Position numbers and translations under genes: made by a program. Shown here piece by piece: positions 52,824-62,040 of a DNA stretch of 64,000 nt. The DNA is from Metabacillus niabensis (GTDB lineage Bacteria > Bacillota > Bacilli > Bacillales > Bacillaceae), in NCBI RefSeq assembly GCF_020524345.1, contig NZ_JAIVLH010000016.1, forward strand, positions 1 to 64,000, read 5' to 3'. A model generated the notes under the pieces. That model saw nothing but the letters and a program-made list of their open reading frames with translations. It searched no databases and was not told the origin of the DNA. The stretch's first letter is position 1; every line of letters begins with the position of its first letter.

Positions 52824-54449
52824 ATGAGAACGCACAAAAAAATTCCTTTACAATTTAAAATACTGTCATTAATTACAGGATTAATCATCATGATCATCCT
52901 TTTATTAGTCGGAATCTCTTCTTATGTATTGTTCGTTGATTCCAGAAATCAGGTGGAACAGCTTGTTCTTCAAACAGCTAAAACAATCGCGCTGATGCCT
53001 GAACTTCATGAAGCCATTGAAAAAAAAGAATTAGAGGAGACTTTTAGGCCCATTGCCGAACAGGTAAAAGATCAGATCCATGCATCAAATATCATAGTAG
53101 AAGATCGTGAAACGATCATCTATTCTCATATTGATCCAAGTGAGGTTGGTACTGGAAATCATCATGATGCAAATGAACAGGTGCTTACTTTTGGGGGATC
53201 TTATAACTTTGAGGTCGCTCGTGAAAATGGTGATGTACTTGTCGGAAAAGTACCAATTATCGCAAGTTTTGAACAGTATGATTCAGTGATTGGAACAGTG
53301 GCTGTTGAATTTCCGGAGGAAAATATTTATAAAAATTTGTACCAAAAACTGAAGACTATCTTGTTTACATCTTTGGTTGTGCTATGTTTGGGAATCATTG
53401 GTGGAGTATATTTAACAAAAAATATTCGGAAAGATACATTAGGGCTAGAACCACATGAAATTGCCTCCCTGTACAGAGAAAGAAATGCGATTTTACTTTC
53501 AATAAAAGAAGGTATTGTTGCTATCAACAGGCAGGGATTTCTTACAATGATTAATCATTCAGCAAAGAATATGCTGAATTTAGATGATTCAAATTACATT
53601 CACAAACATATTAGTGAAGTCCTGCCTTCATTACAAATTGACCAAGGTCTTGAAACAGGTGAAATCGTTCATCATGCTGAGGTTGCGATTAATGATAAGG
53701 TGTTTATTTTTAATTTTATTCCTATTTTAGAAAACGGACAGGTCAGTGGTGTTGTAGCAAGCTTCACAGATAAAACAGAACTGAAAAAATTGGTTGAAAC
53801 TCTTTCAGAAGTACGGGAATATTCCGATGGATTACGGGCTCAAACTCATGAGTACTCAAATAAATTATATTTATTATCTGGTCTTATGCAATTAGAAAGA
53901 TATCAAGATGCCCTTGATTTTATTCAGAAAGAGTCATTTGTCCATCAATACCAGACCAAAATTTTATTCAATCAGATACAAGATCCTAATGTACAGGCTA
54001 TTTTATTGGGTAAGCTCGGAAAAGCATCAGAGAAGAAAATAGAGCTGAACATAGATGTTGATAGTTATGTGGACCCACTTCCAGATCATATTGAAATAAC
54101 AGATAGTATAACCATTATAGGAAATCTAATTGACAATGCGTTTGAAGCTGTTATGTCACAAAAAGAAAAAATGGTTACATTCTCTATAATGGGCATTGGT
54201 AATGAAATTATTATTGAGGTGACGGATAATGGTCCCGGCATATCTTCTGAACAGTTTGAAAGGTTGTTCACGATAGGGTCCTCCACAAAAGGCAGTCATA
54301 GAGGGTTTGGGCTATTTAATGTCATGCGAATTGTGAGAGCATTAAATGGAACAATTGAAGTAACGAATCGTAAACATGGTGGAGCGATTTTTACTGTGTT
54401 TCTGCCAAAAAAGATACAAAATAGAGAAGGAGACAATCTACATGATTAA
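52824..54449 (+). CDS. citS: Citrate-type sensor histidine kinase, CitS/CitA family
   Basis: The 541-residue kinase has two membrane helices (about 12-36 and 172-195) around a periplasmic PDC/PAS sensor (MPELHEAIEKKELEETFRPIAEQVKDQI then YSHIDPSEVGTG). A cytosolic PAS domain (about 215-320) follows, then a dimerisation helix with LRAQTHEYSNKLYLLSGL (His near 344), and an ATPase domain with DNAFEAV and DNGPGI. The length is nearly that of B. subtilis CitS. It senses citrate or a related acid outside the cell. ATG 52824 follows AAAAAGG at nine bases. Confidence 0.85.
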   Translation: MRTHKKIPLQFKILSLITGLIIMIILLLVGISSYVLFVDSRNQVEQLVLQTAKTIALMPELHEAIEKKELEETFRPIAEQVKDQIHASNIIVEDRETIIYSHIDPSEVGTGNHHDANEQVLTFGGSYNFEVARENGDVLVGKVPIIASFEQYDSVIGTVAVEFPEENIYKNLYQKLKTILFTSLVVLCLGIIGGVYLTKNIRKDTLGLEPHEIASLYRERNAILLSIKEGIVAINRQGFLTMINHSAKNMLNLDDSNYIHKHISEVLPSLQIDQGLETGEIVHHAEVAINDKVFIFNFIPILENGQVSGVVASFTDKTELKKLVETLSEVREYSDGLRAQTHEYSNKLYLLSGLMQLERYQDALDFIQKESFVHQYQTKILFNQIQDPNVQAILLGKLGKASEKKIELNIDVDSYVDPLPDHIEITDSITIIGNLIDNAFEAVMSQKEKMVTFSIMGIGNEIIIEVTDNGPGISSEQFERLFTIGSSTKGSHRGFGLFNVMRIVRALNGTIEVTNRKHGGAIFTVFLPKKIQNREGDNLHD

Positions 54450-55122
54450 GGTGTTAATTGTAGAGGATGATTTTCGTATTGCTCAAGTACAAGAAGGGTT
54501 TCTACAAAAAATACCAGACGTTCAAGTAGTCGGCAAAGCGTTGAATGCAGAGGATACGATCAACTCGTTAAAAAAACAAACAGTTGATCTTATATTATTA
54601 GATATTTATTTGCCGGATCGTCTTGGTACTGATTTATTACCTTATATACGGGAGAATTACCCGGAAATTGATATTATTATGATAACGGCAGCAACCGAAA
54701 AGGCAATGCTTGAAACATCGATTCGCCAAGGAGTATTTCATTATTTGTTAAAACCGGTCACAATGGAAAAATTTATCGAAACAATTGAAAGCTATAAAAA
54801 GAGAAAAAACCTGCTTCATAATCGTGAAGAAGTAGATCAATCTATTATAGATCAGTACTTTGGTACTTCAGTAAATCAGTTGTCAATCAATCAAAAAGAC
54901 CTTCCATCCGGAGTTGACCGTTTAACACTTCAAAAAGTAAAAGAGGTGTTACATACTCTTGATTCTGGAATCTCAATTGAGGAGATGGGAGAAAAAATGG
55001 GTGCTTCTAGAACAACCGCAAGGAGATATCTGGAATATCTTGTCTCTATTAATATTTGTATTGCAAAGCATGAATATGGCATTGTAGGTAGACCTGAGAG
55101 GAAATACTATTTAAAAAAATAG
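54442..55122 (+). CDS. citT: Citrate response regulator, CitT family
   Basis: The 226-residue protein has a receiver domain (LIVEDDFRIAQVQ, phospho-acceptor LILLDIYLPD near 54, LLKPVTMEKF) and a C-terminal helix-turn-helix (ISIEEMGEKMGASRTTARRYLEYL). The length equals my recollection of B. subtilis CitT. The ATG overlaps the kinase gene by eight bases with GAAGGAG ahead. A repeated TGAACAAAA-type motif upstream of three parts of this locus may be its target. Confidence 0.87.
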   Translation: MIKVLIVEDDFRIAQVQEGFLQKIPDVQVVGKALNAEDTINSLKKQTVDLILLDIYLPDRLGTDLLPYIRENYPEIDIIMITAATEKAMLETSIRQGVFHYLLKPVTMEKFIETIESYKKRKNLLHNREEVDQSIIDQYFGTSVNQLSINQKDLPSGVDRLTLQKVKEVLHTLDSGISIEEMGEKMGASRTTARRYLEYLVSINICIAKHEYGIVGRPERKYYLKK

Positions 55123-55139
55123 ATGATTGAGGTACTAAC

Positions 55140-56099
55140 ATGAAGGTAAAACCGTTGCTTGTATCCACATTCATTTTCTTGCTCTTAATCGGTTGTGCAA
55201 ATGAAGAAGGTGTAAAACGTGAATTTGATAAAGAGGTCACAATCATTGCACCCAGTTCTACAGGGGGAGGCTGGGATGTGACGGCAAGAGCCATTAAGAA
55301 GATTCTTCTACAGGAAAACATAGTAGATGATATAGAAGTCATCAATAAGGTTGGCGCCGGAGGAGAGGTAGGTTGGAAATATACCTATCAACAACAAGAA
55401 AATGTATTGGCAATGAATTCAAGCTTAATTATTACAAATCATTTATTAGGTCAAAGCAAATTAACGTTTAAAGATTTTACCCCTATTGCCACTTTAGCAA
55501 AAGAATGGGAAGTCGTCATCGTTTCAAAAGACTCCAGTATTAATCGTGCGAAAACATTATTATCTGAAATAAAACAAGCTCCTGAGCTGTATAAAATCGG
55601 GATATCTCCGCGACTGGGAAATGATGATCAGCTCTCCTTTGTTTTAGCAAGCAAACAATATGGAATTCAACCAAAAAACTTACATTTTCGAATCTATGAA
55701 AATAGTGACGAGGTTGTCAAGGCGCTCATATCCAAGGAAATAGAAGTAGCGACAATGTCCATTTCCGAAGCGAAAAAATTTTATGATCGCGATCAAGTAA
55801 AGCTGCTCGTTATTTCATCAGATAAACGACTAAGGGAATTACCCGAACTCCCAACTTGGAAAGAAGAAGGAATCGATAATGTATTTCAACATTGGAGGGG
55901 CATTATGGGTCCCCCTAATATGTCAAAAGAAGAAATTGAATTTTGGGACCATGTATTTGGGGAAATGATGAAAACAGAAGCATGGAAAAAAACGTTGGAA
56001 CATTATATGTGGGAAGACTTTTATAAAGATAGTGAAGAAACATATAAGTATCTTGAGGAGCAAAGTATGATGTATGAGCAGCTCATGGGCGTTCAATAG
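55140..56099 (+). CDS. Tripartite tricarboxylate transporter binding protein, TctC/YflP family
   Basis: The 319-residue lipoprotein has a signal peptide (MKVKPLLVSTFIFLLLIGC, Cys19) and the TctC pattern: VTIIAPSSTGGGWDVTARAI, the Bug-family GxGG loop INKVGAGGEVGW, PELYKIGISPRLGNDDQLS and GIMGPPNMSKEEI. It should bind citrate or another tricarboxylate outside the cell. No tctA or tctB gene is nearby. The yflP gene lies beside citM in B. subtilis, so its role may be sensing with CitS or handing citrate to CitM. Confidence 0.82.
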   Translation: MKVKPLLVSTFIFLLLIGCANEEGVKREFDKEVTIIAPSSTGGGWDVTARAIKKILLQENIVDDIEVINKVGAGGEVGWKYTYQQQENVLAMNSSLIITNHLLGQSKLTFKDFTPIATLAKEWEVVIVSKDSSINRAKTLLSEIKQAPELYKIGISPRLGNDDQLSFVLASKQYGIQPKNLHFRIYENSDEVVKALISKEIEVATMSISEAKKFYDRDQVKLLVISSDKRLRELPELPTWKEEGIDNVFQHWRGIMGPPNMSKEEIEFWDHVFGEMMKTEAWKKTLEHYMWEDFYKDSEETYKYLEEQSMMYEQLMGVQ

Positions 56100-56114
56100 G
56101 TAAAAGTCGTCTTT

Positions 56115-56137
56115 ATGAACGAAATGAACAAAATGAA
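56115..56137. promoter_or_regulatory. TGAACAAAA motif, copy B
   Basis: ATGAACGAA-ATGAACAAA-ATGAA is a direct repeat 119 bases before the 51-codon gene and resembles copies A and C. Confidence 0.4.
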
Positions 56138-56255
56138 ATAATTAGTTGTATTATTTACATTGGAATGAGAAGGACTTATGATATGGATGAAAGTCTTTGG
56201 AGGGCTATCTTTCCATGCAGACTTTTAATGATTCTTACAAAGGGAGAAATGGTAA

Positions 56256-56411
56256 ATGTGGGTTATAACTGTTTATGCTGATGATCGTATTAAAATGTTT
56301 GAATTTGAAGATGAGAAAGAAGCAAAAGAATCAATCAAAAAGATAAAAGGCAGTAAAATTCTCTCACATGTTATCTATTTCAATGACCAGTTTATAGAAG
56401 AAGCTAGTTAA
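56256..56411 (+). CDS. Small 51-residue protein
   Basis: The short coding sequence gives MWVITVYADDRIKMFEFEDE then KEAKESIKKIKGSKILSHVI and YFNDQFIEEAS. The pattern of alternating hydrophobic and charged residues suggests a small beta-alpha fold. AAAGGGAG lies ten bases before the ATG. A terminator follows. It lies between the TctC-type gene and the AbrB-type membrane gene. No family is recognised. Confidence 0.55.
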   Translation: MWVITVYADDRIKMFEFEDEKEAKESIKKIKGSKILSHVIYFNDQFIEEAS

Positions 56412-56423
56412 ATATTGAGCCAT

Positions 56424-56501
56424 AGGCTGACTCTTTAAAGAGATTGTCAATTCTCCTCCATTCATTCAAAGGGAGACTTATCTCTTGGAGTCGGCTTTTT
56501 T
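56424..56501 (+). terminator. Large terminator after the small gene
   Basis: GGCTGACTC with TAAAGAGAT pairs with ATCTCTT and GAGTCGGCT across a 35-base loop, followed by TTTTTT. Confidence 0.6.
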
Positions 56502-56546
56502 GTACGTTAAAAGATTAGAATTGTTTTTGTGCGGAGGTAGATATAG

Positions 56547-57617
56547 TTGTTCAAGTTTTTAGAAACAGTCATCATCGGGATGGTCGGAGGCTTTTTATTT
56601 CATATGCTTCAGCTTCCTTTGGCATGGATGTTAGGTCCACTTACAGCTGTGATAGTATGGAGAGTTTTTACCAAACGGGAGTTGAATTGGCCGGTTGGAT
56701 TCAAAAATGGAGGTCAGTTCGTTCTGGGATATAGTATGGGTTTATCATTTACAGCGGAAAGTGCAAGACAAATTCTCCATCAGTTTCCATCGATGGTGCT
56801 TAGTACGACACTTATGGTCGGTTTTGGGCTAGTCATGGCAACGCTCATTTCAAAATTCACCACTACCTCTTTTCCAAGTGCTGTAATGGGGACAACCCCA
56901 GGTGGTTTATCACAAATGGTGGTGTTAAGTGAAGAAATAAAAGGGGCAGAACCTACCATTGTCACGTTCATGCAAACGATTAGAATGCTGACGGTCATAT
57001 TTATTGTTCCAACCTTGGCTATTCATACGTTCTCAAGTGCAGAAGCAGTTTTACCTATGGAAGAGATTGCAGGAGCAGAGCAGTCTATTGTGGGTTTGGG
57101 GACGCTATTTTATCTCTCTCTCATACTTATCGTGACAAAAATAGCCGTACACTATAAATGCCCAACTCCATGGATTATTGGACCACTCCTATCAGTAGCA
57201 ATTTTATCAATAACAGGTATGGAACCGTCAATATTACCTGCTTCTGTAAACCTTATAGCTCAGCTCTGTTTAGGGATTTACCTGGGCTTGAGTATGAAGG
57301 TAAATATGCTGGGAGATTGGAAAAGGCTACTACCTATTACACTATTATCAGGTCTTTCAATTGTAGGATTCGCCTTTTTCCTTGCCTATGTGTTACAAAT
57401 TTTTTATCCGATGACAATGGCTACTGCTTTTCTATGTATTGCTCCAGGCGGCTTGCCTGAAATGGGTGTCACCGCTCATACTGTCAAAGCAGATGTGTCA
57501 TTAGTAGCTGCTTATCAGTTATTTCGGGTGTTTTTTATCTTATTTATTGTTCCGATTTTTCTAAGAGGATACTTCGGTAAAGATGAACATCAGCATAAAG
57601 AGGCAAATGTTGGCTGA
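56547..57617 (+). CDS. AbrB family membrane protein (duplicated AbrB domain)
   Basis: The 356-residue protein has about ten membrane helices in two related halves. Half one has LPLAWMLGPLTAVIVWRVF and TTFPSAVMGTTPGGLSQMVVLSEE-like residues (TSFPSAVMGTTPGGLSQMV). Half two has CPTPWIIGPLLSVAIL and LCIAPGGLPEMGVTAH. The APGG/TPGG pair and the WxxGP pair are the family marks. It is not the DNA-binding AbrB. TTG 56547 follows CGGAGG at eight bases. It may export or import organic acids. Confidence 0.75.
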   Translation: MFKFLETVIIGMVGGFLFHMLQLPLAWMLGPLTAVIVWRVFTKRELNWPVGFKNGGQFVLGYSMGLSFTAESARQILHQFPSMVLSTTLMVGFGLVMATLISKFTTTSFPSAVMGTTPGGLSQMVVLSEEIKGAEPTIVTFMQTIRMLTVIFIVPTLAIHTFSSAEAVLPMEEIAGAEQSIVGLGTLFYLSLILIVTKIAVHYKCPTPWIIGPLLSVAILSITGMEPSILPASVNLIAQLCLGIYLGLSMKVNMLGDWKRLLPITLLSGLSIVGFAFFLAYVLQIFYPMTMATAFLCIAPGGLPEMGVTAHTVKADVSLVAAYQLFRVFFILFIVPIFLRGYFGKDEHQHKEANVG

Positions 57618-57629
57618 AAATGAAACTTC

Positions 57630-57651
57630 ATAAACAAAATGAACAAAATAT
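57630..57651. promoter_or_regulatory. TGAACAAAA motif, copy C, upstream of the malic enzyme
   Basis: ATAAACAAA-ATGAACAAA-ATAT lies 198 bases before the malic enzyme start and matches copies A and B. Confidence 0.4.
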
Positions 57652-57848
57652 CTGAAATAAATTAAAAACAATAAATGTGGAAAACGGTTACAAACTTTAT
57701 GATTTGTATTACGATCATAGTGAGGATATTAAAACGCTTCCAACAGAACCATCTAGTTTCAGCAAGCTTACAAGCTACGCTACGTACAAAAAATTAGAAT
57801 GGTTGTTTTCAATATCCCCAGAAAAGGTAAAGCTTTTGGAGGTTAAAC

Positions 57849-59291
57849 ATGTCTCAATTAAGCAATGCAAGCATGAATATCATTATTCGATTACATTTTC
57901 AGAAAAACATTATTACCTTTAGTGAAATAGCAAAAGTCATTGGTGAGACAGGCGGAGATATTATTGGTATTGATGTTATCTCTACTAGTAAAGTCCAAAC
58001 TGTACGAGATATCACCATCACGGTAAAAAATCAGCAACATGGACAAAGTGTAATGGATGCTATTCAAAACTTACAAGGTGTTAAGGTCATCTCTGTTTCA
58101 GACAGAACATTTCTTTTACATCTTGGAGGCAAGATTGAAGTAACACCAAAAAATCCAATTAAAAACCGTGATGATTTATCAAGGGTTTATACGCCGGGAG
58201 TTGCTCAAGTGTGTCGTGCGATTGCTGATGAACCGCTTAAAGCACATTCTTTAACAATTAAACGAAATACAGTTGCAGTTGTTTCAGATGGTACAGCTGT
58301 TCTTGGATTAGGAGATATTGGTCCACTTGCAGCCATGCCTGTTATGGAAGGTAAGGCGATGTTATTTAAACAAATGGCAGGTGTTGATGCATTTCCTATT
58401 TGCTTGGATACTAAAGATCCTGATGAAATCGTTTCTATTGTAAAATCAATTGCACCAGCGTTCGGTGGAATCAATCTTGAAGATATATCATCACCAAGGT
58501 GCTTTGAAATTGAGGCAAAACTTAAACAGGAATTAGATATTCCGGTTTTTCACGATGATCAGCATGGGACCGCTGTTGTATTGCTGGCCGGTCTTTATAA
58601 TGCACTTAAGTTAACGGGCAAAAAAATCGAATCGATTAAAGTAGTTCTAAACGGTGTTGGGGCTGCAGGAACAGCTTGTGCGAAAATGCTGATTGCAGCC
58701 GGTGTTCAGCATATTATTGGTGTAGATCGTGCAGGAGCTCTTCACCGTGATGAGGTATATGATCATCAGAATTGGACTGACTTTGCGAATATGACAAATC
58801 CCTATAATGAAAAAGGTACTCTAGGTGATGTCATTAAAGGAGCGGATGTCTTCATCGGTGTATCTGCACCAGGAGTATTAACTGAAAGTCATTTAAAGAC
58901 AATGGCGAATGACCCAATTGTCTTTGCACTAGCAAACCCGGTACCGGAAATTGATCCAGACATTGCCGAACCGTTTGTTAGGGTCTTAGCAACAGGCCGA
59001 TCAGATTATCCGAATCAAATTAACAATGTTTTATGTTTCCCGGGAATTTTTCGGGGAGCTCTTGATTGCCGTGCATCAGAAATTAATGAAGAAATGAAAA
59101 TAGCGACAGCTAAAGCGATAGCAAGTGTTGTTTCTGACGAGGAATTAAGTGAAACATATATTGTCCCAAGTGTCTTTAATCAAAAAGTAGTAGAGAAAGT
59201 AAGAGAAGCAGTTGTTGAAGCAGCATATAATTCGGGTGTCGCTAGAAAAGACTTATTTAAGGAAGAAAATGCATTAGCAACAACTTACTAA
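57849..59291 (+). CDS. Malic enzyme with an N-terminal ACT domain
   Basis: The 480-residue enzyme oxidises malate to pyruvate and carbon dioxide. An ACT-like domain (about 1-85, IIIRLHFQKNIITFSEIAKVIGETGGDIIGIDVI) precedes the catalytic part: SRVYTPGVAQVCRAI, TLKRNTVAVVSDGTAVLGLGDIGP-like residues (the NAD site and lysine), VFHDDQHGTAVV (metal aspartate), VVLNGVGAAGTACAKML and VFALANPVPEIDP. GGAGG precedes the ATG. Placed after the citrate module, it could draw C4 acids to pyruvate. The ACT domain may sense a ligand. Confidence 0.87.
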   Translation: MSQLSNASMNIIIRLHFQKNIITFSEIAKVIGETGGDIIGIDVISTSKVQTVRDITITVKNQQHGQSVMDAIQNLQGVKVISVSDRTFLLHLGGKIEVTPKNPIKNRDDLSRVYTPGVAQVCRAIADEPLKAHSLTIKRNTVAVVSDGTAVLGLGDIGPLAAMPVMEGKAMLFKQMAGVDAFPICLDTKDPDEIVSIVKSIAPAFGGINLEDISSPRCFEIEAKLKQELDIPVFHDDQHGTAVVLLAGLYNALKLTGKKIESIKVVLNGVGAAGTACAKMLIAAGVQHIIGVDRAGALHRDEVYDHQNWTDFANMTNPYNEKGTLGDVIKGADVFIGVSAPGVLTESHLKTMANDPIVFALANPVPEIDPDIAEPFVRVLATGRSDYPNQINNVLCFPGIFRGALDCRASEINEEMKIATAKAIASVVSDEELSETYIVPSVFNQKVVEKVREAVVEAAYNSGVARKDLFKEENALATTY

Positions 59292-59308
59292 TAAATTTGT
59301 GTCTCTTA

Positions 59309-59338
59309 GGATGTTCATTTAATGGGCATCCTTTTTTT
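59309..59338 (+). terminator. Terminator of the malic enzyme gene
   Basis: GGATG and CATCC with inner CATT/AATG pairing form an imperfect stem followed by TTTTTTT. Confidence 0.6.
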
Positions 59339-59355
59339 GAGTGCATGGAAACATA

Positions 59356-59604
59356 TTATGACACCCTGCTAGGAACAAATTTCGTTTGTATTTCTTGCTC
59401 ACCTTCAATTAAAGTAGCTTGATCCTTTTCGAATTCTTCACTTTTTAACAATGGAACATGTTGATATTGTTGACTTTCTTCTCTAACAGATGTTATCCAG
59501 GTAAAGAATTCTGTTTCTCTTTTATAAGTAGCACGTGGACTAAAATAAGTCACAGGACATCCATAAGGTAAAATAATCGGCATTAACAAAGTGACAAACA
59601 TCAT
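59356..59604 (-). CDS. Small uncharacterised protein
   Basis: The 82-residue product starts with a hydrophobic stretch (MMFVTLLMPIILPYGCPVTYFSP) and continues with a polar tail rich in glutamate and glutamine. GAGGAG lies six bases before ATG 59604. No family is recognised. It is encoded between the malic enzyme and another small gene. Confidence 0.5.
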   Translation of the reverse strand: MMFVTLLMPIILPYGCPVTYFSPRATYKRETEFFTWITSVREESQQYQHVPLLKSEEFEKDQATLIEGEQEIQTKFVPSRVS

Positions 59605-59674
59605 CAATTACTCCTCTCATATGTCTCTTATATACTATGTTGATTGTCTATATATTGATTTTAGCCTTCAAAAA

Positions 59675-59701
59675 AGACGAGCATAAAAATTATGCTCGTC
59701 T
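59675..59701 (-). terminator. Terminator of the 57-residue gene
   Basis: AGACGAGCATAA pairs perfectly with TTATGCTCGTCT across a short loop. On the minus strand TTTTTTGAAG follows. Confidence 0.75.
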
Positions 59702-59705
59702 ATCA

Positions 59706-59879
59706 CTAACGACGATGTTGTACAAGGTCAATGGCACCTAATACTACATGGGCTAAACCGAATCCAAAAACTGTGTTTGCGATCATTTTATTTGAACCGC
59801 GTTTTTGTTTTAATGCATAACCAGTTGCTGTTACAGCTGAACCTAATGCAGTCGGAATTAAGCCTTCGCGAATATTCAT
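59706..59879 (-). CDS. Small conserved glycine-rich membrane protein
   Basis: The 57-residue protein (MNIREGLIPTALGSAVTATG, then a lysine-rich loop, then MIANTVFGFGLAHVVLGAID) has two short hydrophobic segments and a basic end. GGAGG lies eight bases before ATG 59879. Similar small proteins are widespread in bacilli, but I do not know a function. A terminator follows its stop directly. Confidence 0.65.
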   Translation of the reverse strand: MNIREGLIPTALGSAVTATGYALKQKRGSNKMIANTVFGFGLAHVVLGAIDLVQHRR

Positions 59880-60065
59880 GTCATTTCCCTCCACATCGAT
59901 AGTAAGTGGGTGATTGAACACCAGTTTTATTATGGATGATTTAAAAGATTTCTATCCTAAAAAGGATTTAATTCTACGTTTGGAATCCTTAAGAATTGTT
60001 GGATATCAATAGGACAGTGCTCCTAAAACATACTCATAGGTAAAAATGAAAAAGGTGGGAACAGG

Positions 60066-60278
60066 ATGGGCAAAAATATGTCGAACCAGTTTTTCTTTCT
60101 TGTTATTCATAGCTCTTCCATTAAATCCTTTCTTATGACAGACCTTTTAGTCAGTACTGGTATGTATTACGGACTAAAGATTATATCTCATAATGAATGG
60201 ATTTCAATCATTGGTTGTTTAGTTGGTACGGAAACATATAAAAGAATATTGACCTTTTATAGAAAAGTTTGTCTTTAA
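60066..60278 (+). CDS. Small membrane protein
   Basis: The 70-residue product has two hydrophobic stretches (FFFLVIHSSSIKSFLMTDLLVSTGMYYGLKII and WISIIGCLVGTETYKRIL). AAGGTGGGAACAGG precedes the ATG. No family is recognised. It stands alone upstream of the membrane hydrolase gene. Confidence 0.45.
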   Translation: MGKNMSNQFFFLVIHSSSIKSFLMTDLLVSTGMYYGLKIISHNEWISIIGCLVGTETYKRILTFYRKVCL

Positions 60279-60401
60279 ACGGCATGTTTTACGTTCTTAA
60301 TAAAAAATAACTATTCCAAAGTGAAACACAACCTTTGTCCCGCATTTTTTGGTGTATAATAATATGCTGATGAAATTTTTACATAGAAATAGGTGGATAA
60401 A

Positions 60402-61028
60402 TTGAATGGAACTGCACATGGAACAATAGGGGCCGGAACAGGGTTTATCGTTGCCCAGTCTGTGCAAGCTGACCCGACAACAACCTTATTATTAGTGGGG
60501 ATTGGTGGCATAGGTGGATTAATTCCTGATATGGATATAGATGGGAAATTGAGTAACAGAATCACTTTCTCGCATACACTGATTCGGTCTGTAGCGCAAT
60601 TAGTCGGGTTAATGATGATCGTCTACACAATTCTTGAAGGAACAGGTCGAGAAAAATGGCTGGGTATTGGTGTTGGACTTGCTATCATTTTAATTGCTTC
60701 TCAAATTAAACAAAGGCATATGTTAACCATTACCGGGTTAGGAGTTCTTTTAGGTGGAATTTCATTACAAGAAATGTGGCTCATTTTATTAGGGATCTAT
60801 ATAATGGTTGCTTCTTTTATTCCCCACCGAAGCTACACCCACTCACTAGTAGGGATTGGATTTTTTGCCTTCATTGCTCATTATTTTCAAGCCTCCATCA
60901 GTGTGGACGGTGTGTTTTTGACATGCTTACTTAGCTATGGCAGTCATTTGATTGCTGATATGAAGGTTTTACCATTTAATAAGAGGGGGGTTAAATTCTT
61001 TTTGCCCTTTTCCTCCAAGGAATTTTAG
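60402..61028 (+). CDS. Membrane-bound metal-dependent hydrolase, YdjM family
   Basis: The 208-residue protein has about six membrane helices and the YdjM metal motifs: GTAHGTIGAGTGF (His near 6), GLIPDMDIDGKL, HRSYTHSLVGIGFF and GSHLIADM. These histidines and aspartates should bind metal at the membrane face. Start at TTG 60402 with AGGTGG five bases upstream; GTG 60393 lies within the site. The family's substrate is unknown. A terminator follows at 61079. Confidence 0.78.
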   Translation: MNGTAHGTIGAGTGFIVAQSVQADPTTTLLLVGIGGIGGLIPDMDIDGKLSNRITFSHTLIRSVAQLVGLMMIVYTILEGTGREKWLGIGVGLAIILIASQIKQRHMLTITGLGVLLGGISLQEMWLILLGIYIMVASFIPHRSYTHSLVGIGFFAFIAHYFQASISVDGVFLTCLLSYGSHLIADMKVLPFNKRGVKFFLPFSSKEF

Positions 61029-61078
61029 TGTGTGTAATAAGTAATAGATTCATATACTTTAATTATTTGTCAGGATAC

Positions 61079-61120
61079 AAAAAGCCCAATTCTCGCTATA
61101 ACTTGAGAGAGGGCTTTTTT
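61079..61120. terminator. Bidirectional terminator between ydjM-like and araC-type genes
   Basis: AAAAAGCCC pairs with GGGCTTTTT across a 23-base loop that can extend the stem; T-runs are present on both strands. Confidence 0.75.
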
Positions 61121-61146
61121 AAAAAATTTCTGTTAGATAAGGCTGC

Positions 61147-62040
61147 TTATATTTTCACACGTTGTTTTCTTACTGGAATATAGATATCAATTTCTTTATT
61201 CTCCGATCCGTAGCATCTTTCATCATACAGTTCAAATTCTACTTCTCCATAATGCTCATAACCTGATCGTGGAAACCAGTCTGTAAAAATATAATTCCAA
61301 GTGGACTGAATCGAAGCTGTAAATGATTCCTCATCCGATTTCGGTGTAGTAAACACTGCATATTCTAGTTCTGGAAAACTTTTGTACACCATACCTTCAG
61401 GTGCTTGGGATCCCTTTTCTACCTCCATTCCAATGATATAACCAAACTCACCTGTTTCAGAGTTGAAATCTGTGCAAATACCAAGTTCAACATGCTTGTA
61501 TAAGGGATTAGGAATTTTACACCCTAAATTCTTTGTCATATATTGTTGCCAAAATTCAGGGATATCTTTATTGTTCTGACCGTTATCATTCTTTGTTAAT
61601 AGTTCATATCCAATCACATTAAACGCAGATTTAGTCACTATTTTTGGTTCCATCTTCTCTCCTCCTGATATTGGTATTGAATGAAGGCTGGCTTTCCCAC
61701 GTAAGGGTCCGGATATGCTCATTGCACGGCGATACTGCTTTGGTGAAACACCATAGACCTTTTTGAATGCTCTGTTGAAGGATTCTTGGTATTGAAAGCC
61801 AACATCTAATGCAATATGAATTACTTTTTCATCTGTATAGAATAGACGCTCTGCTGCATATGTTAGCCTTCTTTTTCTGATATAATCCATCACAGATTCC
61901 CCCACCAATGTCTGAAAGACACGATGATAATGAAAGGGAGAAAAGCAAGCAAGTTCTGCCAAGGTTTCTAGTGTTATTTGTTTATCAAGGTTTTCTTCAA
62001 TGTAATCAAGCGTCCGTTGTATACATTTAACATAATCCAT
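61147..62040 (-). CDS. AraC family regulator with GyrI-like effector domain
   Basis: The 297-residue protein has an N-terminal AraC double helix-turn-helix (about 1-105: ITLETLAELACFSPFHYHRVFQTLVGESVMDYIRKRRLTYAAERL and VIHIALDVGFQYQESFNRAFKKVYGVSPKQYRR) and a C-terminal GyrI-like domain (about 130-295) that binds small hydrophobic ligands, as in Rob and BmrR. It probably activates genes for drug or stress response. It stands alone. The ATG start has AGGTG upstream. Confidence 0.85.
   Translation of the reverse strand: MDYVKCIQRTLDYIEENLDKQITLETLAELACFSPFHYHRVFQTLVGESVMDYIRKRRLTYAAERLFYTDEKVIHIALDVGFQYQESFNRAFKKVYGVSPKQYRRAMSISGPLRGKASLHSIPISGGEKMEPKIVTKSAFNVIGYELLTKNDNGQNNKDIPEFWQQYMTKNLGCKIPNPLYKHVELGICTDFNSETGEFGYIIGMEVEKGSQAPEGMVYKSFPELEYAVFTTPKSDEESFTASIQSTWNYIFTDWFPRSGYEHYGEVEFELYDERCYGSENKEIDIYIPVRKQRVKI

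Noticed and set aside
57677-57922. Open frame of 81 codons before and over the malic enzyme start
   Set aside because: No binding site. It overlaps the well-supported malic enzyme start in another frame and has no recognisable pattern.
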